Assembly: GCF_029784135.1 (NCBI RefSeq)
Contig: NC_073744.1
Span: forward strand, 100,561,303 to 100,625,302
Length of the DNA: 64,000 nt
From: Toxorhynchites rutilus septentrionalis
Lineage: Eukaryota; Arthropoda; Insecta; Diptera; Culicidae
Direction: 5' to 3'
The notes under the pieces: generated by a model
Seen by the model: the letters and a program-made list of their open reading frames with translations, nothing else
Told to the model about the DNA's origin: nothing
Database searches by the model: none
Shown here: one piece after another, positions 35,477 through 48,290 of the stretch
How positions within the stretch are numbered: position 1 is the first letter of the stretch
Layout of the letters: the number at the start of each line of letters is the position of its first letter
Position numbers and translations under genes: made by a program

Positions 35477-36715
35477 ATTTTTTTCTATAATTTGAAACGA
35501 GAGAGTATTGCTGTTTTACGGGGGTACGCTAAGAGAAACGGGAAGAATATTTTGTTTTGAGCTAATGAGTGAAGAAGAGGAAAAAAATTGATTAAAAAAT
35601 AAAGTCATCCATTCTATTTTTTTTCCTCTCGGCATTTCAAACTTTGTAAAGAACACCCTGACAAATACTTTTCACAGTTCCGTTTTTGTGGAAGAATTGG
35701 GGCGGTAGTCGTTCAATGAATGGTTTTTCAAGTCAATTATAATTTCTAAACTCATAAAATTTAGTTCGCTGTTGCACAATATATTCTTTCTTTATGTTTA
35801 TTGAAATAAACTTCAAAGAGTGTGAGTTTAAGTGGGTGAATGTTTGAAAAAGCAAACGTCGGTCAAATTATTGTAATATTATTATACAAAAATAATGAGA
35901 TCGCGATGGATTTCATATCATCGTATAATCGGTTCACACGAGAAGTGAAAGAACGATTTATTTACTTCAAAAAGAATATTTCTAAAGATGTTGCCGAATG
36001 GAAAGGTAAATTTGCTCCAACAGTACAAGCTGATGATAAATTACAGAAACTTATAGGTACGATCGAAATTTGCAACGAAATTAATAATAGGAGAGAATCT
36101 AAATTCCTCGCATTTGAACGAAGAATTATAGAACTAGAAAATGAAAAACGCCAGATGAAGGTGGATATAAAAAACCTTCAACATGAAAAATGCCAGTTAT
36201 TAAACAAACGGAATAATTTTGATGAAATAGAACAATCAAACAAGAAATTGGAGAAAATTTTGGACCGGGAAATTAGCGAAAAAACTGGCTTAAAATTAAT
36301 AGTTGAAGAAAGGCTTCAAGATATCAGTCGGCTAGAGAAACGACTCAAAAATGAGAAAAATTCGCACTCAGTTATTCAAAGCACAAAAATCTCGCTAGAG
36401 AAAAAAATCGAGCGCCTGCAGATGCAGCACTCCGAATCGAAAAAAGCAGACGAAGTAAATACTGCCAATTGGATAATCAGGCTTAAAGAAAGCGAAACGA
36501 AGCTTCAAAATGAAAGATACAAAAATACACAGCTAACGGAGAAACATTTGCTATTGGAAGAATACAAGTGGAAAACGTCTGGAGAAGTCGAGGAGCTGCG
36601 CACGTTGCTGCAAGAAAATAAGTCCGCTCTAGAACAAGAAAAAAGGAAAAACAATGAAGCAAAAACGCAGCTAAAAGCACTGATAAAAAGGAATCATGAA
36701 CTCGAAGAAAAAAAT

Positions 36716-37998
36716 TATAGGAAGTTGTGTCCAAGACACGACCGCATTGTTGACGTACATTTATGCTGTAGTTTAATTTAAGTCGCTTGTTTACAACTGC
36801 GAATATTAATGCTACGAAATTTTAATCCTTAGTGCAGAAAGTTTTGCTACTGACAAGCGAAACCAAATCACATACAAAATTCCAGAACGACATTTACTTT
36901 CTTGGTAACTAAATAAACGAAATAAACTCTTTCTGTTAATCTCAACAACCTCTAAAAGAGTAGCACTGCTTCATTATGATCAATATTAGCGCAAATGCAA
37001 TCCTAGTTGAAGGGAGTTTTGCAACTGGCACGCGAACCCAAATAAATCAATAACTTATTATAACTTATTGAATCACTTGGTATTCCCGAATAATTTTTTG
37101 GTGCACAACCTTAACACCTGCTTCACCATAGCGTCAGTTCAATGCATTGAATGCATAGCGTCAGATATCGATGGTTTGAAGCAATTAAATATGCACACAC
37201 TTATCTCCGTTTTGCGCTCTTCTCAACAGAAGCCCGTTCTGTTAATATTGCCGGTCTAGACCAGCTTAGCTGTCATCCTTTGTGGAGAGAGTTTTGCTAC
37301 CGTCGAGCGAAACCAATTCACAGACAAAATTCCAGAACATTTATTTTCTTGGTGAGCTGACGATAGCCTAGCTTAATGATTCCCCACACAATTGTGCAGC
37401 TCAGAACCTTAATGCAATGGCGTCAGTTTGATGCAATTATTGCAATACTAGAGACATCAGTAATTTGATCGCGTCCACAGCTCAATCCAAAACTAGTTCA
37501 TTCGTCTCTAACCTTCAAAAAGGCCCTTGGCCTCGTATTACTCCTCACCGTCCGGCTCGCCCAGCAACGATGTTCTTCAGTCGGTATTCTCACGAAGAAT
37601 GAAAGATTGCCTCAGCGAGATCCACTGTTTATACTCTAGACAAATATTCCCCTCCGTTCTTCTTCTTTTCCTTTGTTCCAGAGACGATTTCCCCTTCGTT
37701 GCTCGTCCATAAGTTGCTCGTTATTGACAGCTCTGTTCGGGAAAGCATACAAATGAACAGAACAAATGTATGGGACAATGGAAACTCTTATAGTTTTCAT
37801 GAATTTTAACCATTTACACACCATGGGGTTGTAATGTATAGCAAATCAAACAAATTTTGGGAAATTTTCGATTCGTTTGGTATGTAAATCGCCAAAATTC
37901 GTTCGCGGCAAAAATTGTTATTAACGTTAACTTTATTTCATAAAAACGTGACCAGTTTTCTGATTTGGCACCCTTAATGAAAGACGTAGTTCTACGTC
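36716..37998 (+). mobile_element. GACGTAG superfamily element, M type, copy 3, TSD AAAAAT
   Basis: It begins TATAGGAAGTTGTGTCC and ends GACGTAGTTCTACGTC. AAAAAT flanks it at 36710-36715 and 37999-38004, and taking out one copy with the element keeps the coiled-coil frame open. A block near 37536-37640 (TCCGGCTCGCCCAGCAACGATGTT...CTCACGAA) is homologous to a block in the H3-array family (CTCGTTCAGTAACGATGTT...CTCACGAA). It links the M type to that family. A TATA-like GAGTATAAACAGTGG faces the minus strand at about 37624-37638. Confidence 0.75.
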
Positions 37999-38098
37999 AA
38001 AAATAAAACGACAGAGAATCAATTGGAACTGTGCGCTAGTAATAACGCCGAGTTAAATAATAAAAATGAGCTTTTGGACAATCAATGTCGATCATTAA

Positions 38099-39166
38099 GG
38101 TGAAGGTGGAAGTTAGCCATTGTAGTAGTATAGGTAAACCCTCGTGTAAAAATGGGGTAATAGTGTTTGTGAGAGAAGAGCAAAGCACACGTAAATAGAT
38201 CAATTCACTTATCAGACTGTGTGGCGCTTCATTGACACGAGTCTTTGAATACATTTGAAAAAAAAAACAAATAACAATTCTTAGTATTGAATTGTTATTT
38301 GTTTTGTATGTATGAATGTATGAACGATATGTTCCGATGAACAATTGCAAATATAAATATATATAGAAGGTGCATTTGCATATGATTCTGATTATACGCG
38401 AGCGTAACATGAGCAAATTTATAACACATGCGAATTGGGGCTCTTTTGGTATTAACAAGTTCTTCCGCATAGTAACTCGATGTTGATAATTCCTTAATAT
38501 TTTCCTTCGTTGATCGTATTGTTTTCACATGTTCACGTTGGAAAGCCTTAACCCTTCTCTTCGTTGGCCGAGGCATTTAGATTGAATTTAATACTTTTCC
38601 GTTTACTGTTTTTGAAAGCATAGGCAGCCGTGGCAGTGTTCCGAGCTCTGCAATACAATTTTCTTACCCAATGTTAAAGTTGCTAAAACTTACATTATAG
38701 ACCCATTAAACGTAAACATAATAATTGTATTGATATCAACACAATTTTATTCTATTGATTTTCATGACATGGGACGCTATGACTCCGGAATAACATTTTA
38801 TTGAGTGGTTTTTATAGCTGTTTCAATGATGTTGTTTGGCATCAGTGTCGAAAAAATAACGATGCTTCCACCAATACAAACAAAACCATTGCTGAAGATT
38901 GAAAAACGAAAATTTAACTTTCAGAGCATTTGCTCGAGTTTTCCGACGTTCTTCACCATACGGTGCGAAAGCAGATGAAAATTTAATATCTTGTGAGTAA
39001 TCGATTAAAGTTTGGTTGATATTACTTGATGGGAAGTGTGCAAAAACAATCATTTTTTTCACACTGTTTCGCAAAATTATTGATTTTCTGGCGAGGGGTG
39101 AGGGAGGGAGATGAAAGAAATGAGCGCCATTGTAGCAGCCATTTGTGACTAGCTTCCACCTTCACC
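38099..39166. mobile_element. TTAA-flanked DNA transposon, 1068 bp
   Basis: Ends are GGTGAAGGTGGAAG (38099-38112) and its exact complement (39153-39166), with TTAA on both sides (38095-38098 and 39167-39170). A TTAA target fits the piggyBac superfamily, but the GGTG ends are not the usual CCC type. It carries minus-strand ORFs of 93 codons (38295-38576, starting MPRPTKRRVKAFQREH, Lys/Arg-rich) and 83 codons (38823-39074). I recognise neither. A precise excision would restore the host frame. Confidence 0.8.
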
Positions 39167-39502
39167 TTAAAGAACGAATTGACAACTAAGGAACAAGAAA
39201 AACTATGTTTGATTGACAAGAACAATTGCTCGACGGACGAAATAATGGGATTGAAAAACTCGATTGAGGCACTGGAAAAGAAATTGAAAAATTACAATGA
39301 AACCAAAATGGAAAGCCATCGTCTGAACACATTGGTAGAATTGAACACTTTGGAAAAAGAAAAAACGGAGCTTATCGTTGCTGCTAAAAAGAAAGAAATG
39401 GAAGATTGGAAGAACAACGATATGGAAACAAAGAAGAATAATGAGCTAAAGAAATCAAATATGAACAGCAGACAGGAGTCATTTATAAAAATAAGATGGT
39501 AA

Positions 39503-40796
39503 TACCAAACAAGCTATCAAACTAAATATCCCCAATATATATTTTTAAAAGGGGCAATGTGGGAAAATTTTCTAATTGATGTGGCTTTATTATATATTTT
39601 TTTCTCTTCTCGAAACATAAAGTGGAATCAAAGAGGGAACAACTATTATTAACAGTATTGCATCAATTCTGTAAAAAAATGCCTATTTCGTTTGAAAAAA
39701 CATATCTATCTCCCATACTTCAATAGTATGATCAGGGAAATATGGGGAAATGCACTTATCGAATTTTAAATGTGTGATTTTGAGTTTTAAACAAACACAC
39801 TTTGGAAGTGGGATTTTTTATAAAATGCAAAATTTGCAGTAAAAATTTATGAGTAATTATAAATGTGGGTCAAAATTATTATCAAACATATAAAAGAAAT
39901 AAAATAGCGCGACAAATGCGAAGAAAATTAATGGAAGAGGAATACACACCTTTCAAATATATGAAAAAAGAAATAAAAGAGTAAACAAGGGGATGTTAAT
40001 AAACATATTATACAAAGAATTATTTTTCATGTAGCTGTTAAAACTCAACAAGGTTGGTCGATAAGACGTTTTGGGAAATTTTATGGAGAAATTATAATTT
40101 TATTTTTTTTCATTCAGAATTGCTAAATTACAGAATTGAAGGAATTAATTTTGATTCTATGAAAATTGCGAGAGTTGTATCATATTTGCCTACAACCAAT
40201 TTATAACAAGAATGAGTCCATCAATCGCAATAATAGCTTTTGAATGTACCGAAGGGCTGGAAGTCAGGATACATCTCCTGTAAGATCATATATGACTCAA
40301 TATTCACGCTTTTATTTCTAAATAACTACGAAGGTGGAATTATACAAAGTTATCTCACGAATTAACGATAATTAAATGCAAGGGAACTAAATTTGAAGGG
40401 AGAGGAATTATTACCCTCTAAATACATAAAACAAAGAAATTTATGGAAAAATGTGCACAAAGAACTTTAAACGAAGCTATGGTCTATAAGGGTACCATTA
40501 CGGGGGACATTTAGAATTGGAGAGAAATTAACATCCTCCGAATATAAATAATTATTATGAATCAGTATCAAACATAAATGAAAACTAATGAATATCAAAA
40601 GTAAAAAGAGGTGTGAGTGAGATAAATGGAAATATATCAGAAGCATAGAAGCTATTGAAAAAAAAAATAAGATGAAATTAGAAGATATTTTGTAGAAAAC
40701 ATATACGATTTTTTCTCTTTCTTTTAGTGTAATTTCATTTTTATATACACACATATCAAATAAAGTTCTAAGTATTTTCACAGATCCCATCTAGGA
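39503..40796. other. AT-rich sequence without a recognised feature
   Basis: Very AT-rich sequence downstream of the coiled-coil gene. No polyadenylation site can be chosen with confidence. ORFs are short and low-complexity. Confidence 0.4.
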
Positions 40797-42850
40797 CCTA
40801 CAAAAAGAGGTGGGAGAGTCCGCATCCACGGTTTATTTTCAGAATCGGAATCGGAGTAACGTCCCACATTCGTCAAGAAGAGGGATGGTAAGAAGGAACG
40901 GTAAAAAAATAAAAGTGAGAAGAATGGTGAGAAGGAACGGTAAGAATGGAAGGAATGGATGGTAAAGAAAACAAAAATATAATAAATAAATAAACAAAAA
41001 CAACCATTTAAAAAAAAAGAAGAAGCAAAGCATCATGAAAACGCAAACTTTGGCGTGAAAAATAGAGAAAAAGGCATGTATAACACATTGCTCTTGTGTT
41101 GATATTTCTACCTGGAAAAAAATATTTTTTTTAAAAAAAAGGAACGTTATACAAAAAGAGAATATGTATGTAAACTGCATGAAAATGTAATCGAAATATA
41201 TGTAAGGTGTTGTATATAGAATGAATAAATACCACACGATGGTCGCTCTGATGGTGCGACGATGGACTTCCAACTAGATGCGAGACGTGGCCAGGAAAGG
41301 CAAGAACAAAACTCAGCATACCGCTGATGGGAAGAGGAACGACCCAGCCGGTTGGCCACAAGAAAAGGACGACGAGTCATGCGGAAGGTCGATGGTCAAT
41401 GGTGTTGGGTGCTGTGAGACGAAGGAGCGAAAACAGGAAGCAATTCGAGAGTCGATGAAACTGGATTCCATAATTGGGGTAGAACCATTCTACGTTGACG
41501 AAAGAAAAAAAAATTACAGCAATCTCAAAACTGATTATATATGGCCGGAGATTGATGATGATAAAGGAAATAACTCTGATACTGTTTAAGATGAACAGGA
41601 GGCACAAGATATCAAAATATTGATCAAAGATGAACGAAAAGCCATTAAATGAATGGAAAACTTAGATTGTTGAAGTTGCAAACATTACAATTGAAGATGC
41701 AAATGAAATTCTAAAAACTGATAAATAAAATCAATTTCAATCCAACGATGGTAGGAGTTGTGGAATTATGGACCGTTTTAAAAGGTTGTTCTAGAATGGG
41801 GCCCAGGAACATGCATAAGTGAAGAAAGGTGGATGAACGAGAACAACACGACGTGAAGAGGAGGCAAGCGGCTGCCCACACGTAGTATCAGAGACCAACC
41901 AATTGACGAATCACAGCGGAAGATAAGCATCCAGTCGACGGATATACAGAGCGGAAGATGAGCAGCCAGTAAGCGAATGGACATTAAGAATGAAGATTTG
42001 AAAAAAAAGAATATATAGAATTTATATATGAGTTCACGCGAATGTATACAAAAATATATTAATAATAATTAAATAAATAATATTGTTTACTAAATAATGA
42101 ATAATTATATTTTCAGTTAATAACAAAAACAAATTTACAAGAAGATCCACAAGTAACTAGGTAATTACAAAAGTAGACAAAATTTTAAAAAAAGAGAAAT
42201 AATAATAATAACATATACACGAAAACTGTACATAAAGTATACAGATATTATGACACGATTATACACATTTATATAATATTGAAAAAAAAAGATATCAAAA
42301 CTTTTAGTACACTTACAGAAAACAAGCCTTACAATCAATTTTAGGAGAAACTCTTCTAGTTTCCCCTAAAACTCACTGAGTAGGGGGAGATGCAGCGACC
42401 CCATAATAACAGACGGGTTTATTTACCCAAGTTTACGATAGGGCTAGACCGCTAGGCAACGCGTCTCAGATGTGTAAAAAAAATTTTAAAATTATTTTTT
42501 AGTATTTTTTATGTCATTTTTTTATGTTACATAACAAGTTATTAGTGAACATTAACAATAAATAAATTATTTTACTTTAAAATATTTTGTTCATTTATGT
42601 ATTTTTTTGAAAATGAAAGCGGAAAACTTGTCATGTGTTTTTTTATTCCGCGCTGTATACAGTTTCTGATTTCATTTCACTGTATTTAATCGAATCCTGT
42701 ACATAATTGAATTTATTGTTTTTATTGGTTTTTTTTTCTTGCATGTATTTTTTCGTTTTTTGAATATAAAAGAGGAATCTGATTTTTGATTCATCCCCTA
42801 AAAATCAGAAAGCAGCTTTCTCGGATGAAAGAAATTAATTTATCCAGATT
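40797..42850 (+). mobile_element. Possible decayed LTR retrotransposon 3' part
   Basis: A purine tract GTAGGGGGAGA (about 42380-42390) is followed by TGCAGCGACC, the pattern of a polypurine tract and LTR start. A TATA box (AATATAAAAGAGG) lies about 370 bp into this putative LTR, at about 42763. Upstream, an open frame at 41278-41589 and broken continuations are rich in Lys/Asp but show no gag or pol motif. No second LTR was found. Low confidence. Confidence 0.3.
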
Positions 42851-42973
42851 CTCTCAGGTGATAGATGATCATATTTGATGATAAAAATCCTACGCATATG
42901 TTCGAATTCCAACAATGACAGAGTTATAGAACTTTTTTTTTGTTTCGGACTCTGTTGCCTCAAACTGGTTCTA

Positions 42974-44557
42974 CATAGGGTAGATAGGGGCAATATGATC
43001 CCCCTAAGAACGAAACGTCCTAAATCATGTAGGAACATTCTTTCTTTCTTTCGTTGTTTTTAAGAGGCTTTAAACTTTGAAGTTCATTCGCCTCTATAAA
43101 AGGAACATCTATAAATTATGCTACATATTAAAATCTCACGATATGAAACCTTATTGATCAATGTGGATTGTCTGAATACGGTTTAAAAATATATATGGAA
43201 GATATGTGGAAAAATTACACTTTTAAAAATGTGTTCCATTTCCATCGATAGAAAACACTACGGGGCAAAATGGGCCACCATGCGGGACAATATGTTTATT
43301 GATTCGAGAATTTAAGCATATTTTCGTAGGGGAACAATGTAATGAGTTCATAACACGAAAGCTTTTTCTATTTTGCAACTTTTACTTGTATTTCATTGGA
43401 TTCCATTCAGTTTGCATGTACAAAAAATAACAATGTGATCAAAGTGATTGGACTACAATTTTACGTTGCTCAAATCAGTAACAGAGAATATATGTGCATC
43501 GATAGAATCGGTTCCGTTTATCGACACCCGTAGAGGAGTTGAAGTGTGTCCCACAGTAGCAACATAAGGTGTCCTGTGGAATATTCTATAATGGTTATAA
43601 AGATCATAATTTTTAGTTTACTTGCTGTTCCTACGGAAACAAAGATAGTTACTGGAATCACTGATGTTTTATCGACGTTGAATTGCCTTTCTGTCAGAGT
43701 GTTGTATTTCTGTTGTACGTCCTCCAGTAAATCGTAGGATGCCCTGAGCGCAACGCGATTGAATCATTTAGTCCTAGCGGCGGACGTTGCTTCTGGTGTC
43801 CGAAGTGAGATTTGTGGGTGACACTTTCGAAAACCAGGCAGCCAATCTATTCCGGCTAATTGCTTTTGACTATTGAAAGAGTGAGAAATATGGAGCAGCA
43901 AATGGTCTGCACAACGTAGATAACGTTTAAGTGTTTCTCGCGGGACACAATGCACTAATGATGCTTGTCACACTGTCGTACTCCTCTTCGCTGCCTCGAT
44001 GGCCGCGTTCAAGGTCTGTGACCACTTTTTACAATCGGATGTTCTGATATAATTCCGCACCATGATTCCACGTCTAACTATTTCCAACTATGTTTACAAA
44101 TTTTGACAGCTGTTTTTACAGGTTATGTTTAAAAAATACATGGTCATAATGCCCCAAACAGGTATGCCCATTCCGCCCCGTACATTTACACTCAATAAAA
44201 TTGAACCGTTTTTTTTACATGAAACGGCAAAGCAGCGCAATAAATCAGTGAAAATGTTCAGAAATAATACCAATACGATTTGATATAAAGAGCAGAGTCA
44301 TAAATTTCAGCATGGAGCGTACAGAGCTTATTTTGTTGACTTTTTTTATATTTTTTTCTTGATAATCAGTCAGTGTGATATTTATCTCAATATTTTTATA
44401 CAACAATTGAATTTGAATACGGTTTTCACGGAGACACTTAAAAAGAGTATTTCTAACACAATTGTTGGCAAATAAGTGTTATTGGTTCAACATCAAGCCC
44501 AAACGAACGGTGGCCCATTTCGCCCCGCCTGGTCATATTGCCCTTATCTACCCTACC
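42974..44557 (-). mobile_element. pogo-type DNA transposon with TA target duplication
   Basis: The ends share TAGGGTAGATA-GGGCAATATGA (42976 onward, and inverted up to 44555) and are flanked by TA (42972-42973 and 44558-44559). Subterminal copies of a GGGGCAAAATGGGCCACC-like string occur near 43261 and inverted near 44505-44525. The element encodes the transposase remnant listed separately. Confidence 0.75.
43580..44070 (-). pseudogene. pogo/Tigger-type transposase, N-terminal part
   Basis: The minus strand reads WSQTLNAAIEAAKRSTTV, a stop, then [11 protein letters not shown] (psq-type helix-turn-helix). After a gap come [19 protein letters not shown] and [11 protein letters not shown] (CENP-B-type DNA-binding domain), then, past another stop, FNVDKTSV, the position of the first catalytic Asp (usually NVDET). 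Similarity ends soon after. The rest of the DDE domain is missing, so it is inactive. Confidence 0.85.
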
Positions 44558-44938
44558 TACAAGTACGCTACAGAAGACGATTCTGTTGCTTTTATTTGAA
44601 AGATGAGAAAATTTGGTACAGAATATAGTAGTGGAACATCTAAATCAATGGATTTTAACAACGTTTTGGAAGTGAAAAACTTAAAATTTAATATTTTTTA
44701 ATGTGCTATTATTAATTTCATCGTAGAAATTTATATTAAACTAGATTGTTTCTATAAATTAAAATGAAGCTTTTTAACCGCTCTACAATTTGTTCTTTGA
44801 CACCCAAGTTCTATCTTTCCTAATTTGGCTGATATAGCAGATATAAACAATTCCTGGTGAAAATTCAAGTAAAATTATCAAAAATAGCGATTTTTACCCC
44901 ACTGTGCATGTAATAGCCACTTAAATTACACTTTAACG

Positions 44939-46075
44939 TTATAAGGTTACATTTCTTCTTAAAACAAGTAATATTTGAAATATAAAAAAAAATCCCAAAC
45001 TGTATATAATCGAGTCCAAAATTATATATAATCGAATCACATATAATCGAGTCCGACCTGTACTTATATAAATTTTCACATATTCATACATAGAATCTAG
45101 AACAGCTACTCTTCTATTTAGTTCGCTTTTATATACTGTAAGAACACAATTTTCTGATTTACATAACAGCGTTGAAAAACGAGGCATGTTATCATCCGTT
45201 TGGTAAGCTGATTTGGATAGTTCCCTTTTGTTTCCCCTGATGGTTCCAACGAGATCTTTTTTTTTTGTCAATAATTTTGTCGCGAGTGACCTGCTAGGGA
45301 AAATTGGGCATGATATTACTTGAACATCTTGTAAATAGCTTGACAAGTTAGAGAACAACATGTTCACTGAGAAGCATTGATGATATTTCCCCAAATAAGA
45401 TAAACCATTCAAAATATTCATTCCAAGTGTATGCCGAGCTTATTTAGTTTATTAGACATATACTGTGAAAATCTGCATCTGGTTTTTGTCGAAAATAGTT
45501 GCTCGTCAACTGTAATATTTTGCCCTGGTTCATAACAAGCTTGACTATTCTCAATATTCTCCAAGCTCCACAAGCATATAAAATCCCAATAAATGCGCAA
45601 ATTTCAGATAATTCTGTTGTTCAATCATTCCTCAAAATACAGCTCAAAATTCTCGCGGGACACAATGTCTCAAAAATGCAAAATTCCTCAAAATACATTT
45701 GTGCGTTTTTTATATGCTTGATAATATTGTTATATATTATCAACGAGATAAGACCATCTGCCATATTGCTCGTTTTTGCGTTACTTGTTGGCCCTTTCAC
45801 ACTCTTGAAAATACAAGTAGATGGTAACCTTCCAGGAACACCAGTTTCGTCAAATTTGACCGCACAGTACCATCGACAACTGTTCCGGTCTCCTGGAAAG
45901 TATTTCTTTGTTCTTACATCAGAGTCTGCACTGCTTAGCACCGTACATCTTTTCCCGTGATCGACTCCTCATCGGTATCTTCAGTGTCAGATGTTTTACT
46001 TTGAATACAATCTGCCTCATTACCACATGATAATTCAGAATTTGTTGCATCTGATTCTACAGTACATTGAAGCAC
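44939..46075 (-). pseudogene. piggyBac-family transposase, frameshifted
   Basis: Three minus-strand blocks follow in order. The first (45941-45621) ends in KSVKGPTSNAKTSN and an IYNNIIKHIKNAQ-type segment. The second (45600-45418) has ITVDEQLFSTKTRCRFSQYM and NKLNKLGI, a core piggyBac motif containing a catalytic Asp. The third (45421-44939) has INILNGLSYLGKYHQ and LATKLLTKKKDLVGTIRGNK. The Asp of the usual CDN-F-S motif is not readable in the third block. The end of the gene (44990-45062) is replaced by three repeats of an ATATAATCGA string. Inactive. Terminal repeats were not found. Confidence 0.85.
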
Positions 46076-46696
46076 TCTTCACTTATGTTCGTTTACTTTT
46101 CCAATAACTCATTTTCATTCGACATTTATTTCCTGCATTTAGACCTCAGAAGAAACAACTTGTTACAACAAGTATTACTGCATAAAGATTCGAATAATAA
46201 TTACTACTTTTGTTTACTTTTTGTTTTTAATAATTACGATTTTTGAGAAACTGCAACTTATCAAATATACGCCCAAAGTGACAATTTATCATGTACTTGT
46301 ATGTTATCATGCGACGGTAATCGAAAAAAATGAAAACTGCCTTCCAATAGAATGCCACCACGAGGCAAAAGCAAGAACTAATAGCAACCGCCAAAATAAA
46401 CGATTTTCTCAATGTATGTAATTTTCCTATTCGGGACATCGAAACTGAGTTTGTTGACAGCCAGTTCATTTGAAACAAAAATAAACAAAACGCAAAGCAA
46501 TGGATTTTAACAAGTAGTTTCACAAAAGTAATGAATTTAATTTTGAAACAGCCAACCAAACAGTCAAATTGGTCAAGAACAAGGATACCATATTTCGAAA
46601 GAACATGTTGTAATTGAAAAGCAATTTTTATTAGTTCACTTATTTCTATCGCGGAGCCGCGGTGCCTATAACTCCCCATCACGTTTGTTTTGATAT

Positions 46697-46800
46697 AGTT
46701 TTTTTTACGCGGTTTTTTTGCGCGGTTTTTTTACGAGTTTTTCCAATTAACGCTGTTTTTTACGCGGATTTTCCAATTAACGCGGTTTTTTTACGAGGTG
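46697..46800. repeat. ACGCGGTTTTTTT low-order tandem repeat
   Basis: Five or so units of (T)n-ACGCGG and CCAATTAACGCGG alternate. The style resembles ends of pogo-type elements, but no partner end was identified. Confidence 0.4.
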
Positions 46801-47439
46801 CGTATCCCCCGCGTTAAATACCTGGGTGTATATGTATATGTAGAAAAAAATATTAAAAAATATTGCGCCCTCTAGCTATAGCCGAGAAAACTATGAAAAA
46901 CTAACAAATTAATAATTACATAAACGAAAATCCAAATTTTTCGCAAATGTAACATTGGCTTCAATTTGATATGTCGATCATCTAAATCGGCTCAGTGATT
47001 CAAAAAGTATGAATTTAAAAAAAACATTTTTGGGAAAAGTAGAAGAAAGATTTTTCGGAGCACCCTGAAATGGAAATGGTCACCCTAAGGAAAAAAAATT
47101 AAAAATACGGGTCTAATATTTGACGATAATGAACAAAACTACCATGAAAATCTGAGTACCAACATATCGGTTTGGCATGGAATGCCTGTATACACTCTGT
47201 TCAACTTCTATGAGACCCGGTGATGATCTTGCTGATTTGTATCATTGTAAACAAACAATGCTTCAATTTGTATTCTAATGTGTCGGTATTGGTGACTACC
47301 ATACACTACATGATTTTCATATGTGTGTGTGCAAGCGCTGAACGTAAACGAATGTTTCTATATTTTTCAAGTGTTAAGTTTCTATATGACCAGTTACATT
47401 TTCAGTTGTTTTAGTTGTTTTGATCGATAGATCTGGAAA

Positions 47440-47868
47440 ATGGGAAAAGGAAGTGAACGGAGAGAGAAGAAAGACAAATCGATGCATTTCATCAAGAACA
47501 TGTTGGTATCATAGGAATTGGAAGGGAGTACTACTAATGACACAAGTAATACCTACATTGAGAAGGAAAAAGTTTCACTGGGAACGTTAGTGTCACCCAA
47601 AAAGAAGAATCAAGTAATGTTCAATTATTTAGCGAATCCTCAAAGATACGGTAAGGAGAGAGCTCCACGTAAATCGAAGCTCCCTGGCCGGGATGAGCTA
47701 GAACAGCTTCGAATACCTCAAAATCGTAAAATCGTTCCTAATCTTACACCATCTCACATCGAAAGACTTGGGGCGTGGTATGTTATGACAAAGAATGTTT
47801 CCAAAAGAATACATTTTGCTATATACCATAACGAAGAGTTCTTCAACGTAAAGGTTATGGTTAAGTAA
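47440..47868 (+). pseudogene. Tc1-family transposase, N-terminal part
   Basis: ATG at 47440 begins MGKGSERREKK. A frame change gives RQIDAFHQEHVGIIGIGRE, and a further change gives VMFNYLANPQRYGKERAPRK and GRDE. This is the paired-like helix-turn-helix region of Tc1-type transposases (usual pattern: V-NFL-NP--YG-----GRP). It runs into a stop at 47866-47868 without any catalytic residue. No inverted repeats were identified. Confidence 0.8.
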
Positions 47869-47906
47869 AGGTTAAGGAAACCAAGCAATGGATTAAGCAC
47901 CAAAAA

Positions 47907-48290
47907 CAGGAAGTGGGTTATATCTATGGTATAACCGCAAGGGTGACGTAGGACTATCGTTGATTTAGAGATCATTTGTTTGAAGTTGAATCTAAATCCA
48001 TCCTGAATGAATGAATAAATAAATATTTGGGTGGCTTAAAAAACGAGAGTGTTACGTTGGAGACTCAAGGTTTTATGCATCCAATATTGGATACAAAAAA
48101 CAGGAAGTGGGTTATATCTATGGTATAACCGCAAGGGTGACGTAGGACTATCGTTGATTTAGAGATCATATATTTGAAGTTGAATCTAAATCCATCCTGA
48201 ATGAATGAATAAATAAATATTTGGGTGACTTCAAAAACGAGAGTGTTACTTTGAAGACCAATGATATCCAATATTGGATACAAAAAACCT
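47907..48290 (+). mobile_element. Two tandem E starts of the GACGTAG superfamily
   Basis: CAGGAAGTGGGTTATATC begins at 47907 and again at 48101. The two copies (about 190 bp each) each end with a CCAATATTGG-containing string and an A-run, then the second passes into the CTTGTTCTGAAGAATAATC block. The doubling may come from insertion of one element at the same site or from slippage. Confidence 0.65.

Larger units (their letters stand above)
35906..39502 (+). pseudogene. Coiled-coil protein gene interrupted by two element insertions
   Basis: The open parts are 35906-36715, 38005-38098 and 39171-39502. The first Met at 35840 is possible; Met at 35906 has the better context (GCGATGG). Part 1 reads through heptad-rich, Glu/Lys-rich sequence to ELEEKN. 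Part 2 continues KTTENQLEL..., and part 3 runs KNELTTKEQEK to a stop at 39500-39502. Removing 36716-38004 (one AAAAAT copy plus element) and 38099-39170 (element plus one TTAA) leaves one frame of about 411 codons from Met 35906. It is predicted to form long coiled coils and has no other domain that I recognise. It may be an intronless gene nested in tomosyn or a retrocopy. Whether the uninterrupted allele exists is unknown. Confidence 0.65.

Noticed and set aside
38092..39175. Reading the TTAA element as an intron
   Set aside because: The AAG/GTGAAG donor is good, but splicing to the available AG sites breaks the reading frame, while removal at TTAA keeps it.
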